A DNA stretch of 64,000 nucleotides from Amphirosellinia nigrospora. Its lineage: Eukaryota > Ascomycota > Sordariomycetes > Xylariales > Xylariaceae. Both the position numbers and the translations under genes were made by a program. Positions 37,229-47,309 of this stretch are shown here, in pieces. How positions within the stretch are numbered: position 1 is the stretch's first letter; the number at the start of each line of letters is the position of its first letter. The stretch covers positions 5,882,001-5,946,000 of the forward strand of contig SCHM01000001.1 of assembly GCA_004123355.1 (NCBI GenBank), given 5' to 3'. The notes below the pieces were generated by a model. The model was not told where the DNA came from and ran no database searches. It worked only from the letters and a program-made list of their open reading frames with translations.

Positions 37229-37778
37229 TTATACCGGCATTCCTTGGCCGTGGTAAGGACTCCAGACACCACGGACACTTTCGTTTATACTCGTAATCGG
37301 CTTGTTAACTCTCTTGATCTTTTCCCCGCTGGCATCGCGAAGCAGTTCCACCTTCTTCAATATCTGTAGCGAGTCCATGTTCTTAACGCATATCGATTTT
37401 TGCTTGCCGTTGATGTAGTGGCCGATGAGGACGGGATGCTTCCGAGGTCGGGGAGATACGGCGAACTCGATCTGGGGGTGTAACGTTGCGAACTTGGATA
37501 GCTGAGACTTAATGAAAGCGCTGGATCATTGTTAGGTCTCTTTCTGTTCTCGTCGGGGGGCAGTCGATTTGTGCCGCCTTACTTCATGCCTCGCGAGCTT
37601 CCTGACTGATCGCAGTAATGGATATCCATCTTCTTGCATTGCAAGATGAAGGCACCGATGCCATTCTGATTAAACTGTTAGTAAGTATTTCGCCATATTT
37701 TTTACAAAGTCGTGTGTATTAAGAGATAGCAAAACATACCTGGCCGACCGAGATCTTTTCCAACGCCCTGATCGTCAT
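37229..37778 (-). CDS. MRPL51: Mitochondrial large-subunit ribosomal protein mL43 (L51/S25/CI-B8 domain)
   Basis: Found by joining short exons on the minus strand: 37778-37740 (MTIRALEKISVGQ), 37665-37583 and 37520-37229; 137 aa, phases exact and no frame break. The thioredoxin-like L51/S25/CI-B8 domain is clear: HYCDQSGSSRGMN, AFIKSQLSKFATLHPQIEF, VSPRPRKHPVLIGHYINGK, SICVKNMD and KKVELLRDASG. A C-terminal tail ending VWSPYHGQGMPV is typical of fungal mL43. It acts in the mitochondrial 54S subunit; no separate presequence is evident, though the N-terminus is short and basic. It shares a 434-bp divergent promoter with the U1-70K gene. Confidence 0.88.
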
Positions 37779-38212
37779 TGTTATGCTCTGTGGTCTGGCA
37801 ATTATGGACGGGGTAAACCGCACTGTCTTATTAAGAAAATTTAGGGAGCTTCACAGCGGCCCGAAACAAGACGCGCTAGTGGCATACCTTAAAGAGCGGG
37901 GTTATGCACGTATAAAGGAAAGAACTCGACAGTGATGATGCATATATCTCTGTAGTGAATACCTAGGCGGGATCTCATTGGCTAAAAGCGAAAAAGGCTA
38001 CCTACCTAGGTAGGTGCCTGCTAGAATTAGAATTTCCTGTGTCTCCAAACGCGACACTGCCAGATATTTTCCTCTTTCAACCAGCACAGCACCGGCCCCT
38101 TTGTCATCATCAACTCGAGTCCTAGCGCATTGCGTGGCATGCGAGTCGTCACATCAGATTTGTTTTTCTCGCTCTCTCTTCAACCAACATCATCGAATTG
38201 TCCAGATAGAGA
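37779..38212. promoter_or_regulatory. Divergent promoter, MRPL51 and SNP1, with CCTACCTAGGTAGG palindrome
   Basis: 434 bp between two divergent starts. A perfect 14-bp palindrome, CCTACCTAGGTAGG, lies at 38001-38014. Its role is unknown; similar shorter palindromes occur in other spacers of the window. Confidence 0.5.
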
Positions 38213-39781
38213 ATGACGGACAAGCTTCCACCCAACCTTCTGGCGCTCTTTGCGCCGCGGCCTCCCTTGAGATGGCTGCCTGCGCCGACAACGCGCCCGA
38301 GGATCGCAAGACGAACAAGATCAGCGGCCTTGCCGGATATCTCTCTCATCTCGCAACATACAAGGACCAAGATGGCTACGTTCCCACCGAGAGTTGGCTG
38401 CAGGCCCGCGATCGCAAAAAGCTGGAGAAGAAGGAGCAGCAGGCGAATTTGCTAACTGATGGCCCTAAGAACTGTGAGCTTCCCGTGCTACCAGTCGCTA
38501 TGCCCTAAAATAGGATTTCATGTTCTATGTCCTGCTTATTCATGGCGATTCGTAAGATTGTTGTGTGCTGATTTTGGAAACAGACAATCCGGCCGATGAT
38601 GCCAACGTCCGCGGGGACCCATTCAAAACATTGATTGTCGCGCGTCTTAGCTACGATGCAAATGAGAGCGACCTAGAGAAGGAGTTTGGTCGATTTGGGC
38701 CTATTGAACGCGTAAGTCTGGTCAAATTTTGTTTCTTTCCACTCTATTCTTGTATTACGAATACTGACCTGCAATGGCCTCAAGATCCGGATAATCACAG
38801 ACACCCATGCGCATGAGCGCCCTAACAAGAAAAAGAAACCCCACCGAGGATATGCTTTCGTCGTATTTGATCGTGAGAAAGACATGAGAGGTAATACTGC
38901 CACCAACTTCCTTCTAGATAGTCCACACCGATCCACAGGATTTTCATATTCATGTCTCACCTGAGATCTTGGCCCTCAAGCTTGCCTATCTCCCCCCTCA
39001 TCCCCTCCGTGTAGAATCCCAAGGTATGATTGTTGTTTGTGCTTGACTGACAAACGCGCGTTGCTGCGCACGTGTAACTAGCTGCATTAGATGGTTGCGA
39101 TGGCATCCGTATTAAAGATCGCCGAATCAAGGTTGATGTTGAAAGAGGCCGAACAGTTAAGGGTTGGAAGCCTCGACGGCTGGGTGGCGGATTGGGTGGC
39201 CGAGGCTACACCAAGGCGGCGGCACCTCGTCCTACCGGCCCTGGTAATTTCGGCGGCGGGTTTGGCGGACGGGATGGTTTCCGTGGCGGTTTCCAAGGAG
39301 GACGTGGTGGTGGCCGTGGAGGTTTCCGCGGTCAAGACCGAGGATTTCGAGGCGGCGGCGGCGGCGGTTTTGGTGGGGGCCGTGATCGCGGCTTTGGCCA
39401 GCAAAACGGCTATGCCCTCCCAACGCCCCAGCTGGGCCAGGATCCGACAGTCGGTTCGGGAATGGTCGTGATCGTGGCGACCGTGGTGACCGTGGCGACC
39501 GTGGCGACCGTGGCGACCGTGACCGAGACCGTGGTGACCGTGACCGACTTGGTGGTGGTGGGTATTCTGCACGCTCTGGCCCTCGCTCATTTGACGACAG
39601 ATCAGGTGGACCCCCGGCACGATATGACCGAGATAGACGAACAGGAACAGGTGCTAATTTTGAGCCTGTTCGTGGTGATCGACGCGAACACCGCGACAAC
39701 GACCGCGACAGAGATGATGATAACAGGAAGCGTGCTTACGAAGGCGGCTACGAGGATCCGCGCAAGCTCCGCCGCTATTAG
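38213..39781 (+). CDS. SNP1: U1 snRNP 70 kDa protein (U1-70K)
   Basis: Binds U1 snRNA stem-loop I and helps define 5' splice sites in the nucleus. Exons 38213-38473, 38584-38711, 38785-38890, 39082-39781; about 398 aa. N-terminal U1-70K motif: [49 protein letters not shown]2 [27 protein letters not shown]1 RGYAFVVF, then [23 protein letters not shown]. The tail is glycine-rich ([15 protein letters not shown]) and then RGD/RD repeats, ending [10 protein letters not shown] base is missing near 38281 ([11 protein letters not shown]) and another in the C run near 39414-39421; beyond the second, the uncorrected frame reads valine-rich nonsense for about 190 codons. With both, the length is an exact number of codons. 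Confidence 0.92.
39473..39545 (+). repeat. GACCGTGGC-type 9-bp tandem repeat coding RGD/RD
   Basis: Near-perfect 9-bp units (CGTGGCGAC) encode RGDRGDRGD in the U1-70K tail. Such repeats are prone to length change and to sequencing error. Confidence 0.8.
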
Positions 39782-40759
39782 GTGGCCTCTTATCGAGACA
39801 ACACCTCGCTGTCTTGGTGGGTATGTGCTATCTTCCGTTTTTCGCAACTCAGTACCAACTTTTCATCCTTCTCCTTGCCTTTTATCAACAGGGGTAAGCA
39901 AGGGTAAGATGGAGAAGGGAAGAGGAGAAACTAGCAAATGGCCCACCGACAAATACCCATCATCAATATCACTTTGTATCAGTATAATACCCAAATCATC
40001 AAGGTAAAGACGACTGGACCCGCTCGAAAAGACGTCGACTCTTGAACCAACCTAAGATCTCGGTACGGCAACGGAAGGCTATGGAAATCGAGACACAAGT
40101 CTCCATAAGCTAAAGAGCTTGTCGACTCCCAGCATAGGAAAGGTAATGATGAACTCTCATGTACTATATTACTACCTCTAGCCATCACAGCGGCCACGAA
40201 GCAAGGGCGGAATACGGCATGGGGATATCCTAAAACCGGAGGACGAAGAGGTAGGCCAGAGGTAGGATCTAAATCCTGTTTGGAACCTACTGACCGTTGG
40301 AAAATGTCCCGGAAGATTCGTCATGTGTTTTTAGGCAGATAATTATCCCAATTTTAAAGTGGCCAAGTCGGGCTCCGGGGAAGTGGCTGGTAGGCAATGG
40401 TCTAGGCTCTTGCAGCCTTTTTCTGCTAATGCTACGATAGTTGCGAACTACATGTTAACTCGAAGCCAACTTGAGGAGCCCTGTAAAATAGTCTCCCTGG
40501 ATAAGCTGATCCACAAGTTTCCTCAGATATCACTCATAGTCCGGAAATCATGTGGGTACAAGTAGACATGTCCTATTCATTGAAAGATATCGTGATGCCT
40601 TCGTCATCTTATTCTGTACTTTTTTCCCCTTCCCGCCCCCGCAAAACGCCAGCAACCAGTGGTATCGCCATGAGATGCATGCAAAGATGACCAAACATTT
40701 AGCTCCTAAGACAGGAGCGATGAAAAAACACAATGGGAAACAAAGCAGTAAATAGGATT
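39782..40759. other. Convergent spacer, SNP1 and MRT4
   Basis: Shared 3' region, about 1 kb. No ORF with sense; a short ORF near 40359-40565 has no recognisable product. Confidence 0.5.
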
Positions 40760-41631
40760 CTACTCGTCGTCGAGGCCCTCCATCTCCCCGTTGGCACCAG
40801 CGGGATTGGCCTCCACCTTGGTGACCTCGGTACTCGCGGCACTCCAATACGCCAGCACATGCACGCGGAACTCGGACATGCACACGCTGAAGAGCTTCAG
40901 AAGCCTCGTCTGCCTGGAGTCGAGGACGTCGCCGGCGCGACAGACGGGGTGGCCTCGCTTCTCGTCCTCGTCGGCGCCGTCGGGGGCGTCCTCGAGCACG
41001 ATCTTGCCCTTGACCATGCGCGTGGGGACGCCGAGGCGGCGCAGCTCGGGCTCGATGGTGTGGCCCATGGGCACGTCGTACTCGGCGGGCACCTCGCCGG
41101 CCGTCGACATGACGACGCCCCGCGGGATGACGAACTCGCGCGTCGCCGTGACGCCGGCGCGCGCAAAGTCCACCTGGCTCAGCTCGCCGAAGTAGGCGAG
41201 GAGGGAGGCCGGGTCGCGGTTCGTGAAGAGCAGCCCCACCGCGCCTTCAGGTAGGGCGTCAGCTGGTAGATGTTGTCGGCTTGGCTGTCTTCGGGCGTGT
41301 GGCCGAGGGCGCGGGCCATGAGCTTCGTCTTGCCGAAGAAGAGGCTGTTTTTAAGGGTCATGTACATGGTTAGTTTTAGGTTATGGGGTGGCAGAGGGAT
41401 GGCATGGGTATATGTATATATACATATAGAGACTACGTACCGGCTATCGGAGAGCTCTTGTCGCACGTCCTTGAGGTACGTGTTGCGCATGTTGTCGACG
41501 GTCAGGACGAGGCAGTGCTGGAACTGCGGGATGCATTCCCGTATCTTCTCGAACAGGCGCTCCTTGTGTTCTCGTGTCTTCTTGGTCACCGTCGAGGTGG
41601 GGATGACCCTCGCGCGCTTTGACTTGGGCAT
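40760..41631 (-). CDS. MRT4: Ribosome assembly factor Mrt4 (P0-like)
   Basis: Nucleolar placeholder for ribosomal protein P0 on pre-60S particles. Exons 41631-41441 and 41344-40760, about 258 aa. The N-terminus [23 protein letters not shown], then [22 protein letters not shown], joins through an intron to [14 protein letters not shown], a signature of the L10/P0 fold. [36 protein letters not shown] and [21 protein letters not shown] are diagnostic of Mrt4; the acidic P-stalk tail of P0 is absent. One base is missing near 41241-41245, between LTPYLKG and [10 protein letters not shown]. It starts 557 bp from TIM9, head to head. Confidence 0.92.
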
Positions 41632-42187
41632 CTTGTTGGTTGTTGGGGTCTTCTGTCTGGTCCCTCGCTGGTGTGTCCGCTGAATTGGGCGATGTATATA
41701 ATCTTTGGTTTGAATGTGTAGAAACGCGCGAACTTTCGGTTTATTTTAGAGAAAGGTATAGAAGAAAGCGAAAAGGCAAGTATAGTTGCCTTTCTGATGT
41801 ACAGCTTCGCAAGGCGAATGGAGGAAGGAAGGGGTCCAAGTTTAAATGGAGAGTTCTATCTTATCGACGACGCCTTTGATACCAATTATTTTTTTGGCTC
41901 TCGAAAAATTCCAATCGATTAGCGGGTACCTACCTTAGTTTTAGCGCACGTTTCTCTGCCCCGCGAAGCTTCAACGGGGCTGCTCGAACCGTTATCGTAT
42001 TGTATCTTATCGATAAGGTAGACCAGCAGTAACCATCTCTCTTCCCTGTCAGATTGAATGAATGCCCAGAGGATTAGATCACTGGCTTTCCAACCAAGAG
42101 AAATTCGGCAGCAACCGTCACGAGATCCGTCGCCATATTCACAATCAATCGCAACCTCAGAGCTGCTGACCTTTATAATATTACACC
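41632..42187. promoter_or_regulatory. Divergent promoter, MRT4 and TIM9
   Basis: 556 bp between two divergent starts. No gene inside and no clear motif assigned. Confidence 0.5.
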
Positions 42188-42756
42188 ATGGACGGGTATG
42201 CATTGGATCCGTTTTTTCCGGAACTAAAATGATACAGGGCATTGGGAAGCTGATACGCTGTTGTAGACTCACGCAAGCCGAGACACGCGAGCTGGAGATG
42301 CGCATGCAGAAGCGCCAGGTTAAAGAGTTTCTCGGTGTACGTTCTTTTCCCAAGTCATAACCTCAATCGCTCATACCTTCCATCCCTCCACCTCTTCCCC
42401 TAAGCCGGCGGAGGAATGAATGGGGTATATCTCGCTGTGTTTCGTTCACTGCGGCGACGACAACGTCATCGCCTTTTCTACACAAGCACAGACAAATAGA
42501 AAGAAGAAACAAGTCTTTTACATCGGAATCATGGCTAATTATTCGTCACGACCTACTACAGCTCTTCAGCAACCTCGTCGACCACTGCTTCATGTCCTGC
42601 GTCGACGACTTCACCTCCAAGACCCTCTCGTCCCGCGAGTCGGGCTGCGTCACGCGCTGCGTGCAGAAGCACATGGCCCTCTCGCAGCGTCTGAGCGAGC
42701 GCTTCCAGGAACATAATGCGCAGATGGGACAGCAGCAGCAGAACCAGCTACGGTAA
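42188..42756 (+). CDS. TIM9: Mitochondrial small Tim chaperone Tim9
   Basis: Intermembrane-space chaperone that with Tim10 escorts carrier and outer-membrane precursors. Exons 42188-42195 (ATGGACGG, 8 nt), 42267-42336 and 42562-42756; 90 aa, in frame throughout. It reads MDGLTQAETRELEMRMQKRQVKEFLG, then LFSNLVDHC. The twin CX3C motifs are CFMSC and CVTRC, 15 residues apart; the C-terminal LSERFQEHNAQMG is typical. The last exon hides inside a misleading longer ORF in another frame. The very short first exon and the GT/GTGT ambiguity at 42335-42337 were settled by phase: only the second GT keeps the frame. Confidence 0.9.
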
Positions 42757-44009
42757 AGGGGGGGAGGCGAGACAAACTATATGAAAGAAAGAGAGCCGTT
42801 GTCCGATCGAGCGAATTGTCCCATCCACTCACGCCTCCGAACTACCATGCGCCCCATATGCTGCGTGTTTATCCGGCTCCTTAGGGTTTCCTCTCTGGCT
42901 TATAGGAAAGCAGTCTCATTCTAGTGAGAATTGAGTTTCAAATACACATTGATAGCTAGTACTATGGTAACGTGGGCGAAACATGAGAGCGGGGAAATGA
43001 GAAAGTAGGTAGGGTGCTATGTCTAGTTTGGGGGCTCCGATATTCATTCGCGTATATATAAGAAGCAGCCTCGGACCGAGACAATCGTATCTATTACGAA
43101 ACCACACAGAGATAGCTAGTTGCGATGCTCGGGGACTGGGGTTGGTTTGGCCAAACGTTTCTACCCCCTGTATTATTAGACGGGTTTGCTGGTTTCCTCT
43201 GGGGAGAATGAACCTGTGTAGTAATTAGACTTGGCTGGGGGCTGGGTCGGTCGTGAATCATGTCGCCATTCTCATCGTATGTTTTATAGTGTAGGGGAAA
43301 CGTCGTGAATGGTGTGTCTCGTGAGCTTCTGGCGTCCCTTAATTGTATGACGGGTAATCTTCACAACAGCATAATATGCGTAAGCCTCAGGTAGCTTGTG
43401 AGGAGAGCGTTTCTGGTGGATGATGCGAAGATTATGAAGGGTGGGTTCGTCAGTCTTCTGGACTTTTGGGCACTTAGTTAGCCTCCTACCTTTGGTAGCT
43501 CTTCATACTCTTCGTGGGCATCTAGTAAGACCTAGAATTTCTACTGCCACTATAAATCTATACGACTCGTCCGCTAGTTCGCCTTATGTTGATAAAATTC
43601 CCAAATAACCCCTTTATCGAAGCGCCTGGCTGTCAGCCTAGCTCAAATACCCATTCCAAATCGCAAAGCGCGTCTCCCTTACGAATCAAACTAACGACGA
43701 AAGAAAGAGAAAATACCAGTTGCAATTTTATATGATGAATAATTTCTCTTCTATCATGTATGTAAATGCCCATGTCCAATTTCAATATCCGAGTGCTATG
43801 CTTGCATGGCCAAGTATATACATATATAATAAATAAAATCTCAAATCCCCAACAGAAGTTCGTTTTGACACGCATCCATCCATCCATACATCTTATCATC
43901 TCCCCTCCCGTTAGCTTACGTCCGTCTGCCAACACAGCTCATATCATTCATAAGCCGGCTGGCCATACATATATACAATGACATCTTAAACCCCTATAGC
44001 TACGCCCAT
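42757..44009. other. Convergent spacer, TIM9 and AAA ATPase
   Basis: About 1.25 kb of shared 3' sequence; no gene recognised. Confidence 0.5.
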
Positions 44010-47000
44010 CTACCTCGGCGAAGCATCATCAGAAACAGACGCTAGATCGGGTGTCCAAGGCGGCGAGGGCTCGCGCTTCATAAGCGGCAGCGCAAGTCCC
44101 GCTCCGCCCGTAGACTGCTGGCGTTCCTCATGGTACTGCTGCTGCTGCGTGGTCGAGGGGAGGTACAGCGGCGCCACGGAGGACGACGAGCGCTGTCGGA
44201 GGTGGAACTCGCCCGAGAACCGGTTGCGCTGGGTCTCGCTGGAGAAGCGATTCGTGTTACCCCGAGCCAGCCCGCGGCGCTGGAACGTCGTCGAGGACGA
44301 TGCCCGGTTCGGGCTCGAGTGCGGCACGAGACTAGGCGAGAGGTGGCCCTCGGCCGACCGGCTTGTAGAATCCGACTCGGCTGTCGACTCCTCAACTTTC
44401 TCGAAGTGCTCGGCCCCACGTAGGGTTCTGAGTCTGGCGTGCTAGTGGTGGTAGGGGTAGTCACGGTGCTGCTGCTGCCCTGTCGTCCGTACCGCGCAAT
44501 GGATGGCGCAATCTGGAACGCGTTGCGGATCTGTCGCCCGTTCCACGGCGGGGAGTTGGGGTTGCCCTCGTGTCGGTGGAAGTGTGCCGCCGCGAAGGCC
44601 AGGATGCCGTCCGATTTCACCTCGAGCGCGGGCTCGCCTGTGATCCGCGCCCGCTCGAATTCGATGTCCATCAGTCGGTCCAGGTTCGTCTGGAATATGG
44701 CTAATGTCTCGATCAACCCAAGACGGGGGTACTGCAGGCTCACTTGCACCCGCGACTTGACCGCATCGTCCATGACGTCTGGCCGGTTCGTCGTCAGGAA
44801 CAGGATTCCTGAGTAGTACTCTAGTGTGCGGAGGAACACTGAGGATCGAAAATGTTAGCTTTTTTCATGTATGTTGTAATGGTTGGTGGTGTAAGTGACT
44901 TACCTGAGACGAGAGAGCTCTTCTGGAGGTTGTTGTCTTTTTTCTCTCTCTGCGCGAGTAGTGTCTCTGCCTCGTCCAGTAGCAGAATGCAGTCCCACAA
45001 GTTTGCCAGACGGAAGATTTCAGACAGCTTGGCCTCGACGTCCCACGGGTCGGTGCCCAGGTCGCTAGACGTAATGGGGAACAACGGCTTCTTGTAAAAG
45101 TGTGCGACAGCCTCGGCTGTGGCCGTCTTTCCGACGCCGGGTGGCCCATGGAGCAGGACGGCCAGCCCGTCCTTTCCCGTGGATGATGTCCTGGTCTGGG
45201 AACTCACTGTTGAGAAGCGTAGCGCGTCTCCGGACCTTCTTCTTCTCCAGGTGTCCGAAGACGGCCGATTGGATCATCACCTTGTTCTTCTCGGGGAGCT
45301 GTAGGCTCTCTAGCGGGTTCAGCGTGTCCCGGACTGGTTTTAGGTGTTTTATGTCTGCGTTGATGAAGCTGCGGTTGCGCAGCGCGTAGACGAAGAGCCG
45401 TGAGGGAAGTAGGGCAAGGTCGTCGGGAGATAATGTCTGTGCTAGGTGACCAAACGGTTCGGATGCCTCGCTCTGGCCGACGAAAGCGTCATTTTCTATG
45501 AATTTCGCCCATTCTAACTCCCGCACGCCGTCGTACTCCACTACCATCTCTTCCCTACTCGCGAATTGTTTGAACCGGCTCCTGTCTGACCACTGCACTA
45601 TCGGGAACTCGTCGCGCGTTATTGTTGGATAGAAAGATTCGGCTTCCGGAAATTGATTGAATGCTGGTTTCCACCAGGGGTTCACGTGGAACGCCTCGTT
45701 GAAGTCTACAATTACATCGCTCTCGATATTTTCTGGCCATGTGGCGCCTTGGCCAGGCTTGGACTCGATATCGTTGCCGGAGGCGTCTTTGGTTAAAGTC
45801 CAGCCTTGGTAAGAGAGGTTCGGGTTTCCCGAGCACACTATTTCTCGGAATCTTTCGCCTCTTTCCCTACGGTCTCTCAAGAAAAGCTCTTGATCCTTAT
45901 GGAATCGTAGTGGATATATGGGCAGTTTTGTTATTTCCTTCTCGCCCTCAAAGAATTCGATAGAGGAGTCGCCTCTAACAGGAGCAAACCGCTGTCCGTC
46001 AAAGTCGATGTAGTATAGTCGTAGGTGTGTAGCTTCATCCCCAACGCCAACTTGGCTCTGAAGCTCGCCACCGGGCGCATCTAGGTTGTTAACAGACCAG
46101 GCAGGTGTATCTTCGGAGACGTAGCACACCCTCCAAAGTTTGGGTTCGGTGACGTTCAGTATCATAGAACTCCGCTTATCCCTGGCCCTGTTCTCAGCCT
46201 GAGAAACGCCAGGCTCGATAACTAGATCTCCTGGGCGGAATAATGATGCCAAATCCCTGTAGCTAACTTTGGACGGGCGAGAATTGTCTGCGTTGGAGTA
46301 CATGCTGCGTCGAGGAATAAGCTGGGTTTGACGAAATCCACGTAGCACTTCATATCGGCGTAAGCTCTCCGGCTTTTCATCATATCCTGTAGCTCTGTGT
46401 TGCCGAGGAACTCGAAATCTTCGGTAGTTGATCCTGTGCCATTGGTGGCTTGTGTGTTGACACTTTTATCACCATAAACAGCTTCCAATATGCGCAGCTC
46501 CTCTTCCATTTTCTCATGAAAATGTATCAAAAGATTGAATGGTGCCAGAAAAGTGTGTGGTTTCTCAACCAAGGGACCATCTCCCGTCACTTTACTAAGA
46601 TATCCGAGAATAATAGCCGAGTTGATACGAACACGCTCTATCGGTACGCTCTCTACTCTCCTCCGGCCTCGAGGTTGTCGTGATTTCCGTCGGTTGGGTT
46701 CGTAAGCCTTCCTCTGTTCCGGTTTTAATCGTCGTAGTTGGTCTGCCTCGATCTGCTCCACCAAGTCATCCTGTGCAAGCAGAACCTCAATCGCAAACGT
46801 CTCTGTCTCATCCGGATAACGATTCTTGAACTGTTCCCAGGTGCACTCTCGTACGAGTGGTTTGGTTTGCAGCATCGGATCCTCCGAGATCTCTAACGTC
46901 TCTTTGATGACCTCTGGCATGACATATGGCGGTTCTACAGGACGGCGACTCGCCAACATGCGTTCGAGTTTTTTGCAGCCGATTGTGAGGATCTACAAGA

Positions 47001-47309
47001 CTCAAATCTCCAAATCCACCATTTTGTAATTGGCCTATAAAGTCATTTGTGTCAGTTGACTTTTATCATATATAATCTGATCCCAGCTGCCTCACCTTCA
47101 TGGGACCCATTGTCCAGATGTCGGATCTCCTGGGTTCCGTAGATGGCACTGTTCCGTCTAGGCGCCGCGCGCTCCTGGAACTTTGGTCTACCACTCGTGA
47201 CGCGCACGGATTGGAATCTCTGCGGTTTGGGAGCGGGAATAGGTGGCTGATTTGACAGCGAGACCGGCTCTAGACCGTCCTCGAGCGTATGAACCCAGGT
47301 GCCATCCAT
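44010..47309 (-). CDS. Large AAA+ ATPase with N-terminal fungal DUF7025-like region
   Basis: Exons 47309-47096, 46992-44904, 44838-44010; about 1044 aa. A basic, proline-rich N-terminus is followed by a long middle region resembling the fungal DUF7025 module (LASLFRPGDLVIEP, LRLYYIDFDGQRFAPV, SYQGWTLTKD). One AAA module follows: Walker A HGPPGVGKTATAEA, Walker B CILLLDEAETLL, sensor-1 ILFLTTNRPDVMDDAVKSRV and NGRQIRNAFQIA (sensor 2 region). The C-terminal 150 residues are disordered, Ser/Gln-rich. Cellular role unknown; relatives are numerous in filamentous ascomycetes and uncharacterised. Frame anomalies: one base too many in the T run (A on this strand) near 46969-46974, one missing near 46324-46329, two missing near 45171-45178 just before Walker A, one missing near 44414-44417. 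The corrected sum is a whole number of codons. Confidence 0.8.

Noticed and set aside
39192-40007. Long Val/Thr-rich C-terminal reading of the U1-70K gene
   Set aside because: Arises after a one-base shift; the neighbouring frame gives the expected RGD/RD tail and the EDPRKLRRY end.
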